A stretch of DNA of 8,425 bases from Flavobacteriaceae bacterium (GTDB taxonomy: Bacteria > Bacteroidota > Bacteroidia > Flavobacteriales > Flavobacteriaceae). Below, one piece after another: positions 1 to 6,413 of the stretch (the stretch's first letter is position 1; the number at the start of each line of letters is the position of its first letter). The position numbers and the translations under genes are program-made. The stretch is from contig NZAX01000045.1 of NCBI GenBank assembly GCA_002687665.1, positions 1 to 8,425 of the forward strand, read 5' to 3'. The notes under the pieces were generated by a model. That model worked only from the letters and a program-made list of their open reading frames with translations. It was not told the DNA's origin and made no database searches.

Positions 1-498
1 CTTCATGAAAATAAAATCAAATTACCATTTGGGCTATATATTACCAATGCAGTTCAGGAAGAAGTTGGCCTTCACGGTGCAGAAATGATAACACAAACCA
101 TAAAACCTGATTTGGCAATCGTTACAGACGTTTGTCATGACACTACTACTCCCATGATCAATCAAAAGGAACAAGGTCATATTGAAATGGGTAAAGGTCC
201 CGTAATATCGTATGCTCCTGCGGTACAAAATAGATTGAGAGAACATATAATCAAGACAGCAGAGTCTCAAAAAATTCCTTTCCAACGCTTGGCATCCTCT
301 CGTTATACTGGAACTGATACTGATGCATTTGCATACAGCAACGGTGGAGTTGCCTCTGCCCTTATCTCGTTACCCTTACGATACATGCATACTACCGTTG
401 AAATGGTTCATAAACAAGATATAGAAAATGTTATACGCTTGATTTACGAAACTCTTCTGAGTATTGACCCTGATGAAGGGTTTAGCTATTTCGATTAA
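1..498 (+). CDS. M42-family metallo-aminopeptidase (glutamyl aminopeptidase/endoglucanase type), C-terminal part, 5' end outside window
   Basis: The frame is open from base 1 to the TAA at 496-498, giving 165 residues of a family usually near 350-360, so about the N-terminal half is missing. M42 enzymes are cytosolic dinuclear-metal aminopeptidases, often large oligomers, that trim peptides to amino acids. Visible landmarks, numbered in the fragment, are VQEEVGLHGA (residues 18-27), with the catalytic Glu and neighbouring metal-ligand Glu at 20-21; the metal Asp at 43 in VTDVCHDT; the GTDTDAF stretch that precedes the substrate pocket; and the late metal His at 130 in RYMHTTVEMV. All residues expected in this half are present, so the gene looks intact apart from the window edge. 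An internal ATG at 85 is not the start, because the catalytic motif lies before it. The gene converges on pyrD with 85 bp between stops. Substrate preference cannot be read from the sequence. Confidence 0.93.
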   Translation, partial: LHENKIKLPFGLYITNAVQEEVGLHGAEMITQTIKPDLAIVTDVCHDTTTPMINQKEQGHIEMGKGPVISYAPAVQNRLREHIIKTAESQKIPFQRLASSRYTGTDTDAFAYSNGGVASALISLPLRYMHTTVEMVHKQDIENVIRLIYETLLSIDPDEGFSYFD

Positions 499-583
499 AG
501 AAGGGTATTTATGTTAAAAAAATATCCTCGAGTATATTGGACAAATTTTAACAAAATAGAACTATACAATAAAAAGAAAATTA

Positions 584-1597
584 TCAATTAATCAAAGCTT
601 TATTTATTCGCTTTACCAATCCAGGGCCTTCATATACAAAACCAGTATAAAGCTGTATTAAATCTGCGCCAGCATTGAGTTTTTCTATAGCATCATTGGG
701 ATCATGAATCCCTCCAACTCCAATTATAGGAAAAGCTTTTTGACTTTTTTCGGATAGGAAACGGATTACCTGAGTGCTGCGGAGATTAAGTGGTTTTCCA
801 CTTATACCACCAATTTGGCTCTTATTTGAGGATTTTAGACCATTGAGGTTTACAGAGGTGTTGGTGGCTATAACCCCTGAAATATGAGTTGTTTTTACAA
901 TTTTAATAATGTCCAATAATTCATCATCCGACAGGTCTGGTGCAATTTTAAGAAGAATGGGCTTTGGTTTTTTATTCGCGTGGTTGATTTCTTGTAATGT
1001 ATTTAAAAGGTTAGTAAGTGGCTTTTTATCCTGAAGCTCTCTCAAGTTGGGTGTATTTGGTGAGCTGACATTAACCACAAAGTAATCAACATAGGGATAA
1101 AGTGTTTTGAAACAATAAACGTAATCATCGACTGCCTTTTCGTTGGGAGTGATTTTGTTTTTACCAATGTTACCCCCGATAATAGTGTTTTTATTTTTTT
1201 TTAGGCGGGGGATTACGGCTTCTACTCCTTCATTATTAAATCCCATTCGGTTTATCAGTCCATGGTCCTCGGGCAATCTAAACAAACGCTTTTTGGGATT
1301 TCCTGTTTGAGGTTTTGGAGTTAAGGTCCCGATCTCGATAAATCCAAAACCAAAATTAGAAAGTTCTTGGTAAAGCTTTGCGTCTTTGTCAAAGCCGGCT
1401 GCCAAACCCACAGGATTATTGAAAGTAATACCAAAGAGTTTCTTTTCGAGTTTAGGATGCGATATATGATAGATACTTCGAATCAAAAAAGGGATACCGG
1501 GGACTTTATGCAACGTCCGAATCAAACCAAATACAAAATAATGTATCCATTCGGGGTCACCAAGAAAAAGTATGGGTTTGATTAAATAACGATACAT
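584..1597 (-). CDS. pyrD: Dihydroorotate dehydrogenase, class 2 (quinone-linked)
   Basis: This enzyme oxidises dihydroorotate to orotate in pyrimidine synthesis, using FMN and passing electrons to membrane quinone. From the ATG at 1595-1597 the protein is 337 residues, close to the usual class 2 length. The N-terminal helices (residues about 1-45, [20 protein letters not shown]) are the membrane and quinone-binding extension typical of class 2. The barrel shows [14 protein letters not shown] (61-74), [17 protein letters not shown] (88-104), [10 protein letters not shown] (115-124), and [14 protein letters not shown] (175-188) with the catalytic base Ser at 179. Further along are [18 protein letters not shown] (244-250), GGISGKPL (263-270) and the phosphate-binding [11 protein letters not shown] and [11 protein letters not shown] near the end. 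An upstream in-frame TTG at 1634-1636 would add 13 residues, but those codons lie inside a terminator hairpin and do not resemble PyrD, so the ATG is preferred. I see no good promoter between that terminator and the start. Confidence 0.97.
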   Translation of the reverse strand: MYRYLIKPILFLGDPEWIHYFVFGLIRTLHKVPGIPFLIRSIYHISHPKLEKKLFGITFNNPVGLAAGFDKDAKLYQELSNFGFGFIEIGTLTPKPQTGNPKKRLFRLPEDHGLINRMGFNNEGVEAVIPRLKKNKNTIIGGNIGKNKITPNEKAVDDYVYCFKTLYPYVDYFVVNVSSPNTPNLRELQDKKPLTNLLNTLQEINHANKKPKPILLKIAPDLSDDELLDIIKIVKTTHISGVIATNTSVNLNGLKSSNKSQIGGISGKPLNLRSTQVIRFLSEKSQKAFPIIGVGGIHDPNDAIEKLNAGADLIQLYTGFVYEGPGLVKRINKALIN

Positions 1598-1610
1598 AAT
1601 TTTATTTATG

Positions 1611-1633
1611 AAAAAATCCCGCCGGAGCGGGAT
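1611..1633 (-). terminator. Intrinsic (rho-independent) terminator after yajC
   Basis: On the minus strand a perfect 7-bp GC-rich stem (bases 1627-1633 paired with 1616-1622, ATCCCGC/GCGGGAT) closes a 4-base loop and is followed by a run of T (complement of A1611-1616). The stem starts 5 bases after the yajC stop codon. The plus-strand reading lacks a U tract, so it acts only leftward. It should end the nusB-DUF1573-yajC transcript. It lies only 13 bases ahead of the pyrD start codon. Confidence 0.85.
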
Positions 1634-1637
1634 CAAA

Positions 1638-1925
1638 TTATCTTTTAGGAGTATTGAGTTTTTGACTCATCTCCAAGGACAATGCCGAGCGCTCAATTTT
1701 TAGTTTTCCTGCCAGAGTTTCAATAACACAGGTGTAGTCTTTTTCATTAAGCTCAACTACTTTAGCATGAATACCACTTTTGGTGATGACCCGATCGCCT
1801 TTACTCAGGTTTTTCATGAAATTTTTTTCTTTTTTTTGTCTACGCTGCTGTGGCAAGATTATAAAGAAAAAAAACACAACCAGCATTAGAAGCAAAAAGG
1901 GCATCTGCCCAGAGAATCCCTCCAT
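1638..1925 (-). CDS. yajC: Preprotein translocase subunit YajC
   Basis: YajC is a small inner-membrane protein that associates with SecD and SecF at the Sec translocon; it is not essential in well-studied species. The 95-residue protein has one N-terminal membrane helix (about residues 8-24, [15 protein letters not shown]). A positively charged stretch follows ([16 protein letters not shown], 25-40), then the family signature [15 protein letters not shown] (42-56) in the cytosolic domain. Length and order match the family. The start is firm: an in-frame TAA (complement of 1929-1931) lies two codons upstream of the ATG. It sits 12 bp after the DUF1573 gene on the same strand, so co-transcription is likely, and a strong terminator follows directly. 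The coding strand has A runs of 7-8 in the Lys-rich stretch, which is ordinary for this AT-rich genome. Confidence 0.95.
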   Translation of the reverse strand: MEGFSGQMPFLLLMLVVFFFFIILPQQRRQKKEKNFMKNLSKGDRVITKSGIHAKVVELNEKDYTCVIETLAGKLKIERSALSLEMSQKLNTPKR

Positions 1926-1937
1926 TGATTAACTTAT

Positions 1938-2438
1938 TTAATTGCTGTTTTGCTGACGTGCTTTGGCAGCATCATCGCGTTGTTTTTGTTTTACTGGATC
2001 TGGGGATACCATGGCTTTGATCCTCAATGTTTCTCTTCCGCTTTGAGTATTGGCAGATATGGTAACGGTTTTTTGTTGCATATTTGGCTTATTGCTTGAA
2101 TCAAAGCTAACTAAAATCTCACCAGTGGCACCAGGAGCAATGGGTGTATTTTTTGGATAATTCGGAACTGTACATCCACAGCTTCCTCGAGCATCTACAA
2201 TGATCAAATCGGATTTGCCGGTGTTAGTAAAAGTAAATGTTGTCTGAACGGTCTCACCTTCCTTGATTGTTCCAAAGTCATGAACTGTTTTGTTAAAAGT
2301 CATGGCTGCAGTTGAAACAGGGGCCTCAGTAGAACTTTCAGCTGCTTTTTGCTGATCGACTTTTTTTGAGGCACTTTCATTGCACCCAATTGCAATACAT
2401 AGTAAAGTACACAAATAAAACAAACGTATTTTTTTCAT
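1938..2438 (-). CDS. DUF1573 domain lipoprotein
   Basis: The 166-residue protein begins with a lipoprotein signal peptide: KK near the start, a hydrophobic stretch, then the lipobox-like AIGC with the lipidated Cys at 19, so it is predicted to be exported and membrane anchored. A Ser/Thr/Ala-rich linker (20-45) leads to the DUF1573 domain (about 46-145), an immunoglobulin-like beta sandwich related to those of ASPM/SPD-2/Hydin proteins. Its hallmarks are the FNKTVHDFGTIKEGETV opening (48-64), FTNTGKSDL, the CxC motif in GSCGCTVPNYPK (85-96) and APGATGEILVSF (101-112). The tail is a charged, Gln/Lys-rich segment (147-166). DUF1573 proteins are abundant in Bacteroidota but their biochemical role is unknown; I assign none. 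It lies between nusB and yajC, with 38 bp and 12 bp gaps, an arrangement I recall as recurrent in this phylum. Confidence 0.92.
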   Translation of the reverse strand: MKKIRLFYLCTLLCIAIGCNESASKKVDQQKAAESSTEAPVSTAAMTFNKTVHDFGTIKEGETVQTTFTFTNTGKSDLIIVDARGSCGCTVPNYPKNTPIAPGATGEILVSFDSSNKPNMQQKTVTISANTQSGRETLRIKAMVSPDPVKQKQRDDAAKARQQNSN

Positions 2439-2458
2439 TTTTTTAATTTATTTTGATT

Positions 2459-2466
2459 CAAATTTA
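2459..2466 (-). promoter_or_regulatory. Possible internal -7 box ahead of the DUF1573 gene
   Basis: The 38-bp gap after nusB holds, on the minus strand, TAAATTTG, which matches all fixed positions of the Bacteroidota -7 box TAnnTTTG and lies about 20 bases before the DUF1573 start. No convincing TTTG is seen at the expected -33 distance, so this may be chance in AT-rich DNA. If real, it would let DUF1573-yajC be expressed apart from nusB. Confidence 0.28.
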
Positions 2467-2476
2467 ACAAAAAACA

Positions 2477-3415
2477 TCATATCAGTCCCCTGCCACTTTT
2501 ATTTAATCTTCCCAAATCTTCAAAATCTTTAATCATTTTGTCCAAGATTCCATTGATGAAAATATTACTTTTTGGTGTTGAATAGTCTTTAGAAATTTCG
2601 ATGTATTCATTCATAGTAACTTTTGGTGGTATGGTAGGGAAATAAAGTATTTCGGCGATAGCCATCTTGATCATAATGGCATCCAAAAGAGCAATTCTGT
2701 CACTGTCCCAGTTTGGGGTTCGTCCTACCATTTCTTTTTGCAAAGCATCATTATTTACTACAACTTTTTCTAGTAGTTCTATAGCAAATCTCGGATCTTC
2801 ACCTTCAATATTCATTTTAGGGAATGACAGACTATTAAGGTCTTTTGGGTTGATTTTTTGAAGAATTTTTATGATGAACGTATTAACTACAGGCAGATCA
2901 TCAATCCAAGTAAGTTCCTTATCTTCAATGTAATCATAGAAACCTACTGATGGAGCAACAATCTCCTTGTAAAAAAAAGTAATAATATCTCTATCCTCTT
3001 CAACTGAGGGACTCTCTTTTTGGCTGTATTCTTGATATTTTTCAGACTCTACAAGAGTTTTAAAATTAGATTTTACATAGTCAAAATCCAATTCCCAAAA
3101 TTTAATTTTTCTTTTATTGATATGGTTGACTAAAATGGGATGTTTAGCAATGAATTGGAGAATTTTGTTCCCCGCCAAAGATGGAGATTGTTCACTATTT
3201 TTTTTAGTTCTTAGTTTTTTTTGGAGATCTTTCAAACCTAAAGAATGTTCGTATGTGGATTTGAGAAAAGCCAAAAGAGTCAGGTATAACGAAAAAGTAT
3301 TAAAATAACTCTTTTTGAAAAAATCAATCTCTTGACCTAAGTTGCCCTCCCGATTTGGTAAAAAGGAATACAATGACTGCATTACTTTGATCCGCAGATG
3401 TCTTCGGGTTAGCAT
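2477..3415 (-). CDS. nusB: Transcription antitermination factor NusB, long Bacteroidota form
   Basis: NusB binds boxA RNA together with NusE (ribosomal protein S10) in antitermination complexes, chiefly on rRNA operons. This protein has 312 residues against about 140 in E. coli. The family's first helix with its basic RNA-binding residues is at the N-terminus (MLTRRHLRIKVMQSLYSF, 1-18). The C-terminal NusB region is recognisable at about 235-300: WDSDRIALLDAIMIKMAIAE, then the VTMNEYIEISKDYSTPKS and FINGILDKM segments. The roughly 200 residues between are a mostly helical, charged insertion without a motif I know. Similar long forms are annotated as NusB across Bacteroidota. The start is fixed by an in-frame TAA immediately before the ATG (complement of 3416-3418). 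It leads the leftward cluster with DUF1573 and yajC. Confidence 0.92.
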   Translation of the reverse strand: MLTRRHLRIKVMQSLYSFLPNREGNLGQEIDFFKKSYFNTFSLYLTLLAFLKSTYEHSLGLKDLQKKLRTKKNSEQSPSLAGNKILQFIAKHPILVNHINKRKIKFWELDFDYVKSNFKTLVESEKYQEYSQKESPSVEEDRDIITFFYKEIVAPSVGFYDYIEDKELTWIDDLPVVNTFIIKILQKINPKDLNSLSFPKMNIEGEDPRFAIELLEKVVVNNDALQKEMVGRTPNWDSDRIALLDAIMIKMAIAEILYFPTIPPKVTMNEYIEISKDYSTPKSNIFINGILDKMIKDFEDLGRLNKSGRGLI

Positions 3416-3439
3416 TTATTGAATCACCAAAATTTGCTA

Positions 3440-3447
3440 CAAAAATA
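3440..3447 (-). promoter_or_regulatory. nusB: Probable -7 box of the nusB promoter
   Basis: Read on the minus strand this is TATTTTTG, matching all fixed positions of the Bacteroidota -7 consensus TAnnTTTG. It lies 25 bases upstream of the nusB start codon, leaving a leader of roughly 15-20 bases. The -33 position has no exact TTTG; that region is occupied by the inverted repeat at 3452-3477. Confidence 0.45.
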
Positions 3448-3451
3448 GAGC

Positions 3452-3477
3452 TTTAGTTTTAATTATAATTAACTAAA
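3452..3477. promoter_or_regulatory. Inverted repeat between divergent promoters, operator-like
   Basis: TTTAGTT (3452-3458) and AACTAAA (3471-3477) form perfect 7-bp inverted arms around a 12-base AT-only centre. A 14-bp perfect palindrome, TTAATTATAATTAA (3459-3472), sits off-centre by one base. The element lies between the nusB -7 box and the ABC gene's proposed -33 box, where a repressor or activator could affect both. The AT bias weakens the inner palindrome as evidence; the outer arms are more telling. No regulator is identified. Confidence 0.3.
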
Positions 3478-3484
3478 ATTGCTT

Positions 3485-3520
3485 TTTGAAATACAGAACG
3501 AAAGCATTTGATTACATTTG
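3485..3520 (+). promoter_or_regulatory. Probable promoter of the ABC exporter gene
   Basis: TTTG at 3485-3488 is followed after 24 bases by TACATTTG at 3513-3520, a full match to the Bacteroidota -7 box TAnnTTTG. The spacer is at or just beyond the long end of the usual range. Initiation a few bases downstream would leave a leader of about 25-30 bases before the ATG at 3554. A short AT-rich dyad, GATAT-TTAT-ATATC (3520-3533), follows the -7 box. Confidence 0.5.
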
Positions 3521-3553
3521 ATATTTATATATCTACTCAAGCGAAATGAGTGA

Positions 3554-5308
3554 ATGAGAGCACTTCAGCACCTGAATAAATACCTGAGAAAATACTTTCT
3601 AAAGCTCCTGTTGGGAGTTTTAATCACAATCATTTCAAGAGTTTTTTCCTTGTTCGCTCCCCGTTTAATTGGTGATTCACTAACTGCAGTTGAAAATTTC
3701 CTTACCAATCATCAAGGAGATTTGGCCTTGCTCAAGTCATTACTAATCAAAAATATATTAATCATTATTGGCGCAACGCTACTATCGGGGTTTTTTACCT
3801 TTTTAATGCGTCAGACAATAATTAATGTATCCCGTTACATCGAATTTGATCTCAAAAATGAAATCTTTTCCTATTACCAGAAATTGAGTCAACGCTTTTA
3901 CAAAAACAATCGCACTGGAGACTTGATGAACAGAATCAGCGAAGATGTAAGTAAAGTTAGAATGTATGTAGGGCCTGCAATCATGTACAGCATTAATACA
4001 GTTACCCTTTTTATATGTGTTATTACGATCATGTTTAGCATAGCTCCGAAGCTATCTGTTTACACTCTAATACCACTCCCCCTTTTGTCATTTACCATCT
4101 ATAAACTCAGTAGAGTTATCAACATAAGAAGCACTGTGGTTCAGGAAATGTTGTCAAACCTTTCCTCCTATGCACAAGAAATATTCAGTGGTATTTCTGT
4201 AATCAAATCCTATGGTATGGAGAGTATTTCTTACAAAAAATTTGATCACTTTGCACTTGAATCCAAAGAGAAAAATATGAATCTGGTCAAGGTTCAGGCC
4301 TGGTTTTTTCCTCTAATGATACTTTTGATCGGTTTGAGCAATCTAATCGTCATTTTTATTGGAGGACAACAATACATGAGTGGAGAGATAGAAATCGGAG
4401 TATTGGCTGAATTTATAATCTACATCAATATGCTTACATGGCCAGTGGCTGTGGTTGGATGGGTAACCTCAGTAGTCCAGCAGGCAGAGGCATCCCAAAA
4501 AAGAATTAATGCTTTTTTAAATGAACCTATCGAAATCAGGGATGGTTCAGGAGTAGATGTTATAATTAAAGGAGAAATTACTTTTGAAAATATCACCTTG
4601 ATATACCCAGAAACAAAAATTAAAGCCTTGGACGGTATCAATTTAAAAATAGAAAGTGGTAAATCACTTGGCATAATTGGAAAAGTGGGGTCTGGAAAAT
4701 CCTCCTTACTTAATATTATCAATCGTCTTTATGATCCAAATACCGGAAAAGTTTTATTAGATGGTTATGACATAAGAAAGTTTAAACTAGAAAAACTAAG
4801 AAGCCATATTGGAAATATTCCGCAAAATGCATTTTTGTTTTCAGAGAGCATCCAAGATAATATTCGGTTAGGCAAAGTTGATGCTACTGGTCTAGAGATT
4901 CAAGAAGCATGCAAAACAGCAGCAATACATAAAAGTATTATAAAATTTAAAGAAGGATATCAGACCCTTCTTGGTGAAAGAGGACTTACATTGTCTGGAG
5001 GACAAATACAGAGAATATCAATTGCGAGGGCAGTAATCAAAGACCCCGAAATACTGCTTTTCGACGACTGTCTTTCAGCAGTGGACACTGACACTGAAGA
5101 GAGGATTCTAAAAAATCTCAAGAATTACAGCCAAAATAAGACCACAATAATCGTAAGCCACCGTATTTCATCGGTTAAAGATGCCGACAACATTGTTGTT
5201 TTGGATCAAGGTAAAATAATTGAGCAGGGAGACCATCAAAAACTATTTAATTTGAAAGGGTTCTATTTTGATCTTTTCAACAAACAACAAAATGAAAAGG
5301 AATATTAA
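3554..5308 (+). CDS. ABC exporter half-transporter, fused membrane and ATPase domains (MdlA/MsbA-like)
   Basis: This inner-membrane ATP-driven exporter subunit has 584 residues. An exporter-type six-helix membrane domain fills about 15-310, with hydrophobic segments near 15-36, 65-85, 143-163, 166-185, 251-271 and 280-303, and the coupling-region stretch RTGDLMNRISEDVSKVRMYVGP near 120-141. The ATPase domain begins near 340: A-loop Tyr351, Walker A GKVGSGKS (376-383), Q-loop Gln424, signature LSGGQ (480-484), Walker B ILLFDD (500-505), D-loop SAVD (508-511) and H-loop His536. The residue after Walker B, normally the catalytic Glu, is Asp505. That is the pattern of degenerate sites in heterodimeric exporters such as TM287, and also occurs in MdlA-like proteins. 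No partner half-transporter is in the window. The substrate cannot be told. The start is fixed by an in-frame TGA (3551-3553) directly before the ATG. Confidence 0.95.
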   Translation: MRALQHLNKYLRKYFLKLLLGVLITIISRVFSLFAPRLIGDSLTAVENFLTNHQGDLALLKSLLIKNILIIIGATLLSGFFTFLMRQTIINVSRYIEFDLKNEIFSYYQKLSQRFYKNNRTGDLMNRISEDVSKVRMYVGPAIMYSINTVTLFICVITIMFSIAPKLSVYTLIPLPLLSFTIYKLSRVINIRSTVVQEMLSNLSSYAQEIFSGISVIKSYGMESISYKKFDHFALESKEKNMNLVKVQAWFFPLMILLIGLSNLIVIFIGGQQYMSGEIEIGVLAEFIIYINMLTWPVAVVGWVTSVVQQAEASQKRINAFLNEPIEIRDGSGVDVIIKGEITFENITLIYPETKIKALDGINLKIESGKSLGIIGKVGSGKSSLLNIINRLYDPNTGKVLLDGYDIRKFKLEKLRSHIGNIPQNAFLFSESIQDNIRLGKVDATGLEIQEACKTAAIHKSIIKFKEGYQTLLGERGLTLSGGQIQRISIARAVIKDPEILLFDDCLSAVDTDTEERILKNLKNYSQNKTTIIVSHRISSVKDADNIVVLDQGKIIEQGDHQKLFNLKGFYFDLFNKQQNEKEY

Positions 5309-5340
5309 TTTGTTTTGTTTTAATTTTTTTAAGAATTTTG
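5309..5340 (+). promoter_or_regulatory. Weak promoter candidate for the DUF3276 gene
   Basis: In the 66-bp gap after the ABC gene, TTTG (5309-5312) and GAATTTTG (5333-5340) are 20 bases apart. The second is one base off the Bacteroidota -7 consensus TAnnTTTG. Initiation here would give a leader of about 30 bases. No terminator hairpin is seen in the gap, so read-through from the ABC gene is equally possible. Confidence 0.2.
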
Positions 5341-5374
5341 GAATAACAACCTAATTAATTTAAACAAAAGTTCA

Positions 5375-5743
5375 ATGTATAATAACAATGATAAGGACCA
5401 GGAAGAGATTTTTTCCAAAGTTCTACGTGCTGGAAGAAGAACTTATTTTTTCGATGTGCGTGAGACAAAGGCTAGTGATTACTATTTAACCATTACAGAA
5501 AGTAAAAAATTCACAAATGATGATGGAACGTTCCACTACAAAAAACACAAAATCTATCTTTATAAGGAGGATTTTAATGATTTCAGCTCAATACTATCGG
5601 AAATGGTAAATTTCATAATCAAAGAAAGAGGTGAGGAAGTGATAAGTGAAAGGCATCAAAAAAATTACGAAAGGGATAAAAATTTCGATGCGGCCGAAGT
5701 TTCAGGAAACAATTTCACTGATCTAAACTTTGATGACATATAG
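5375..5743 (+). CDS. DUF3276 family protein (PUR-alpha-like nucleic-acid-binding)
   Basis: The 122-residue protein carries one PUR-type repeat, roughly residues 10-85. Recognisable parts are EEIFSKVLRAGRRTYFFDVR (10-29), TKASDYYLTITESKK (31-45), YKKHKIYLYKEDF (55-67) and a helix, SSILSEMVNFIIKE (71-84). This follows the PUR arrangement of a four-strand sheet plus helix. The family (DUF3276) is near-universal in Bacteroidota and is related to the Borrelia PUR protein BpuR, which binds DNA and RNA, so nucleic-acid binding, probably as a dimer, is inferred rather than shown. The C-terminal 35 residues are polar, rich in Asn and Asp, and probably disordered. No signal peptide is visible, so it is cytosolic. 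It follows the ABC gene by 66 bp and may share its transcript. The physiological role in this phylum is not settled to my knowledge. Confidence 0.9.
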   Translation: MYNNNDKDQEEIFSKVLRAGRRTYFFDVRETKASDYYLTITESKKFTNDDGTFHYKKHKIYLYKEDFNDFSSILSEMVNFIIKERGEEVISERHQKNYERDKNFDAAEVSGNNFTDLNFDDI

Positions 5744-5828
5744 TCTGAAAAGATCCTTAATTTCCATTACCGATTCGTTTTTTTAGGCTTTAAATTTTAA
5801 TTAGATTAGTGGCTTAAATAACAGAGCT

Positions 5829-6413
5829 ATGGCTAGAACTGAATCCTACATGCTTCCATTAAATACGGAAGCACCTAATTTTTCACTAACCAATGGTGTC
5901 GATCAAATTAAGGTTACTTTACGTGAAGTCAAAGGGACGTCTGGTACCTTGGTTATTTTCATGTGTAATCATTGTCCCTATGTGTTACATCTTTTAGAAA
6001 AAATAGTAGAAGTTAGTCATGACATCAAAAAATTGGGCATCAATACCGTAGCAATATCCAGTAATGACGTAGAAAACTATCCCGATGATCGGCCTGAGTT
6101 AATGCAAAAACTTGCTTTGGAAAAATCATTTGACTTTCCCTACCTCTACGACCCTACCCAAGAAGTAGCCTTGGCCTATGAAGCGGCTTGCACTCCGGAT
6201 TTTTATCTCTTTGGTCAGGATCTAAAACTTGTTTACCGTGGTCGTTTTGACGATGCTCGTCCAAAAAATGACAATCCGATTACAGGAAAAGATTTGATTA
6301 ATGCCTGCCAAAAATTGTTAAACGGGGCAGCACAAGAAACCAATCAAATACCCAGCTTGGGTTGTAATATCAAATGGAAAGCGGGAAACGAACCCAAAGG
6401 ATTTTCTAACTAA
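5829..6413 (+). CDS. Thioredoxin-fold redoxin, peroxiredoxin-like family (AhpC/TSA type)
   Basis: The 194-residue protein lacks a signal peptide and is probably cytosolic. The N-terminal strand region [12 protein letters not shown] (9-20) matches the opening of AhpC/TSA proteins. The active-site region is [11 protein letters not shown] (44-54) with a CxxC pair at Cys46 and Cys49. The cis-Pro loop is ACTPDFYLF (120-128), with Cys121 two residues before the cis-Pro at 123. The conserved tail motif SLGCNIKWK (176-184) contributes a fourth Cys, 179. This set identifies a 'PRX-like' thioredoxin-family group common in Bacteroidota and other aquatic bacteria. The family carries both a thioredoxin-like CxxC and a peroxiredoxin-like frame, so peroxide reduction or disulphide exchange is possible but unproven. 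The ATG at 5829 fits the family's N-terminus better than Met8. It lies 85 bp after the DUF3276 gene, and its stop overlaps the convergent isomerase gene by 8 bp. Confidence 0.9.
   Translation: MARTESYMLPLNTEAPNFSLTNGVDQIKVTLREVKGTSGTLVIFMCNHCPYVLHLLEKIVEVSHDIKKLGINTVAISSNDVENYPDDRPELMQKLALEKSFDFPYLYDPTQEVALAYEAACTPDFYLFGQDLKLVYRGRFDDARPKNDNPITGKDLINACQKLLNGAAQETNQIPSLGCNIKWKAGNEPKGFSN

Noticed and set aside
34..285. Minus-strand open frame of 83 codons under the M42 peptidase gene
   Set aside because: Antisense shadow of a well-conserved coding region; no recognisable protein features.
503..527. Possible terminator between the M42 peptidase gene and pyrD: GGGTATTT paired with AAATATCC over a 9-base loop
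   Set aside because: The stem is AT-rich with one G-T pair, and neither strand has a proper U tract after it. Too weak to call.
1188..1202. T9 tract in pyrD and several 7-8 base A/T runs in yajC and nusB as phase-variable sites
   Set aside because: They encode Lys/Asn-rich stretches in housekeeping genes and are common in an AT-rich genome; all frames are intact.
1367..1585. Plus-strand open frame of 72 codons inside pyrD
   Set aside because: Antisense shadow of the PyrD N-terminal region; the real protein explains this DNA.
1598..1636. Longer pyrD reading frame starting at TTG 1636
   Set aside because: The added codons are the terminator hairpin and its T run, and PyrD similarity begins at the ATG at 1597.
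4420..4722. Minus-strand open frame of 100 codons inside the ABC exporter gene
   Set aside because: Lies opposite conserved transmembrane and Walker A codons; no family resemblance.
5791..5798. TAAATTTT as a -7 box for the redoxin gene
   Set aside because: It lacks the key final G and any -33 element; expected by chance in this AT-rich gap.
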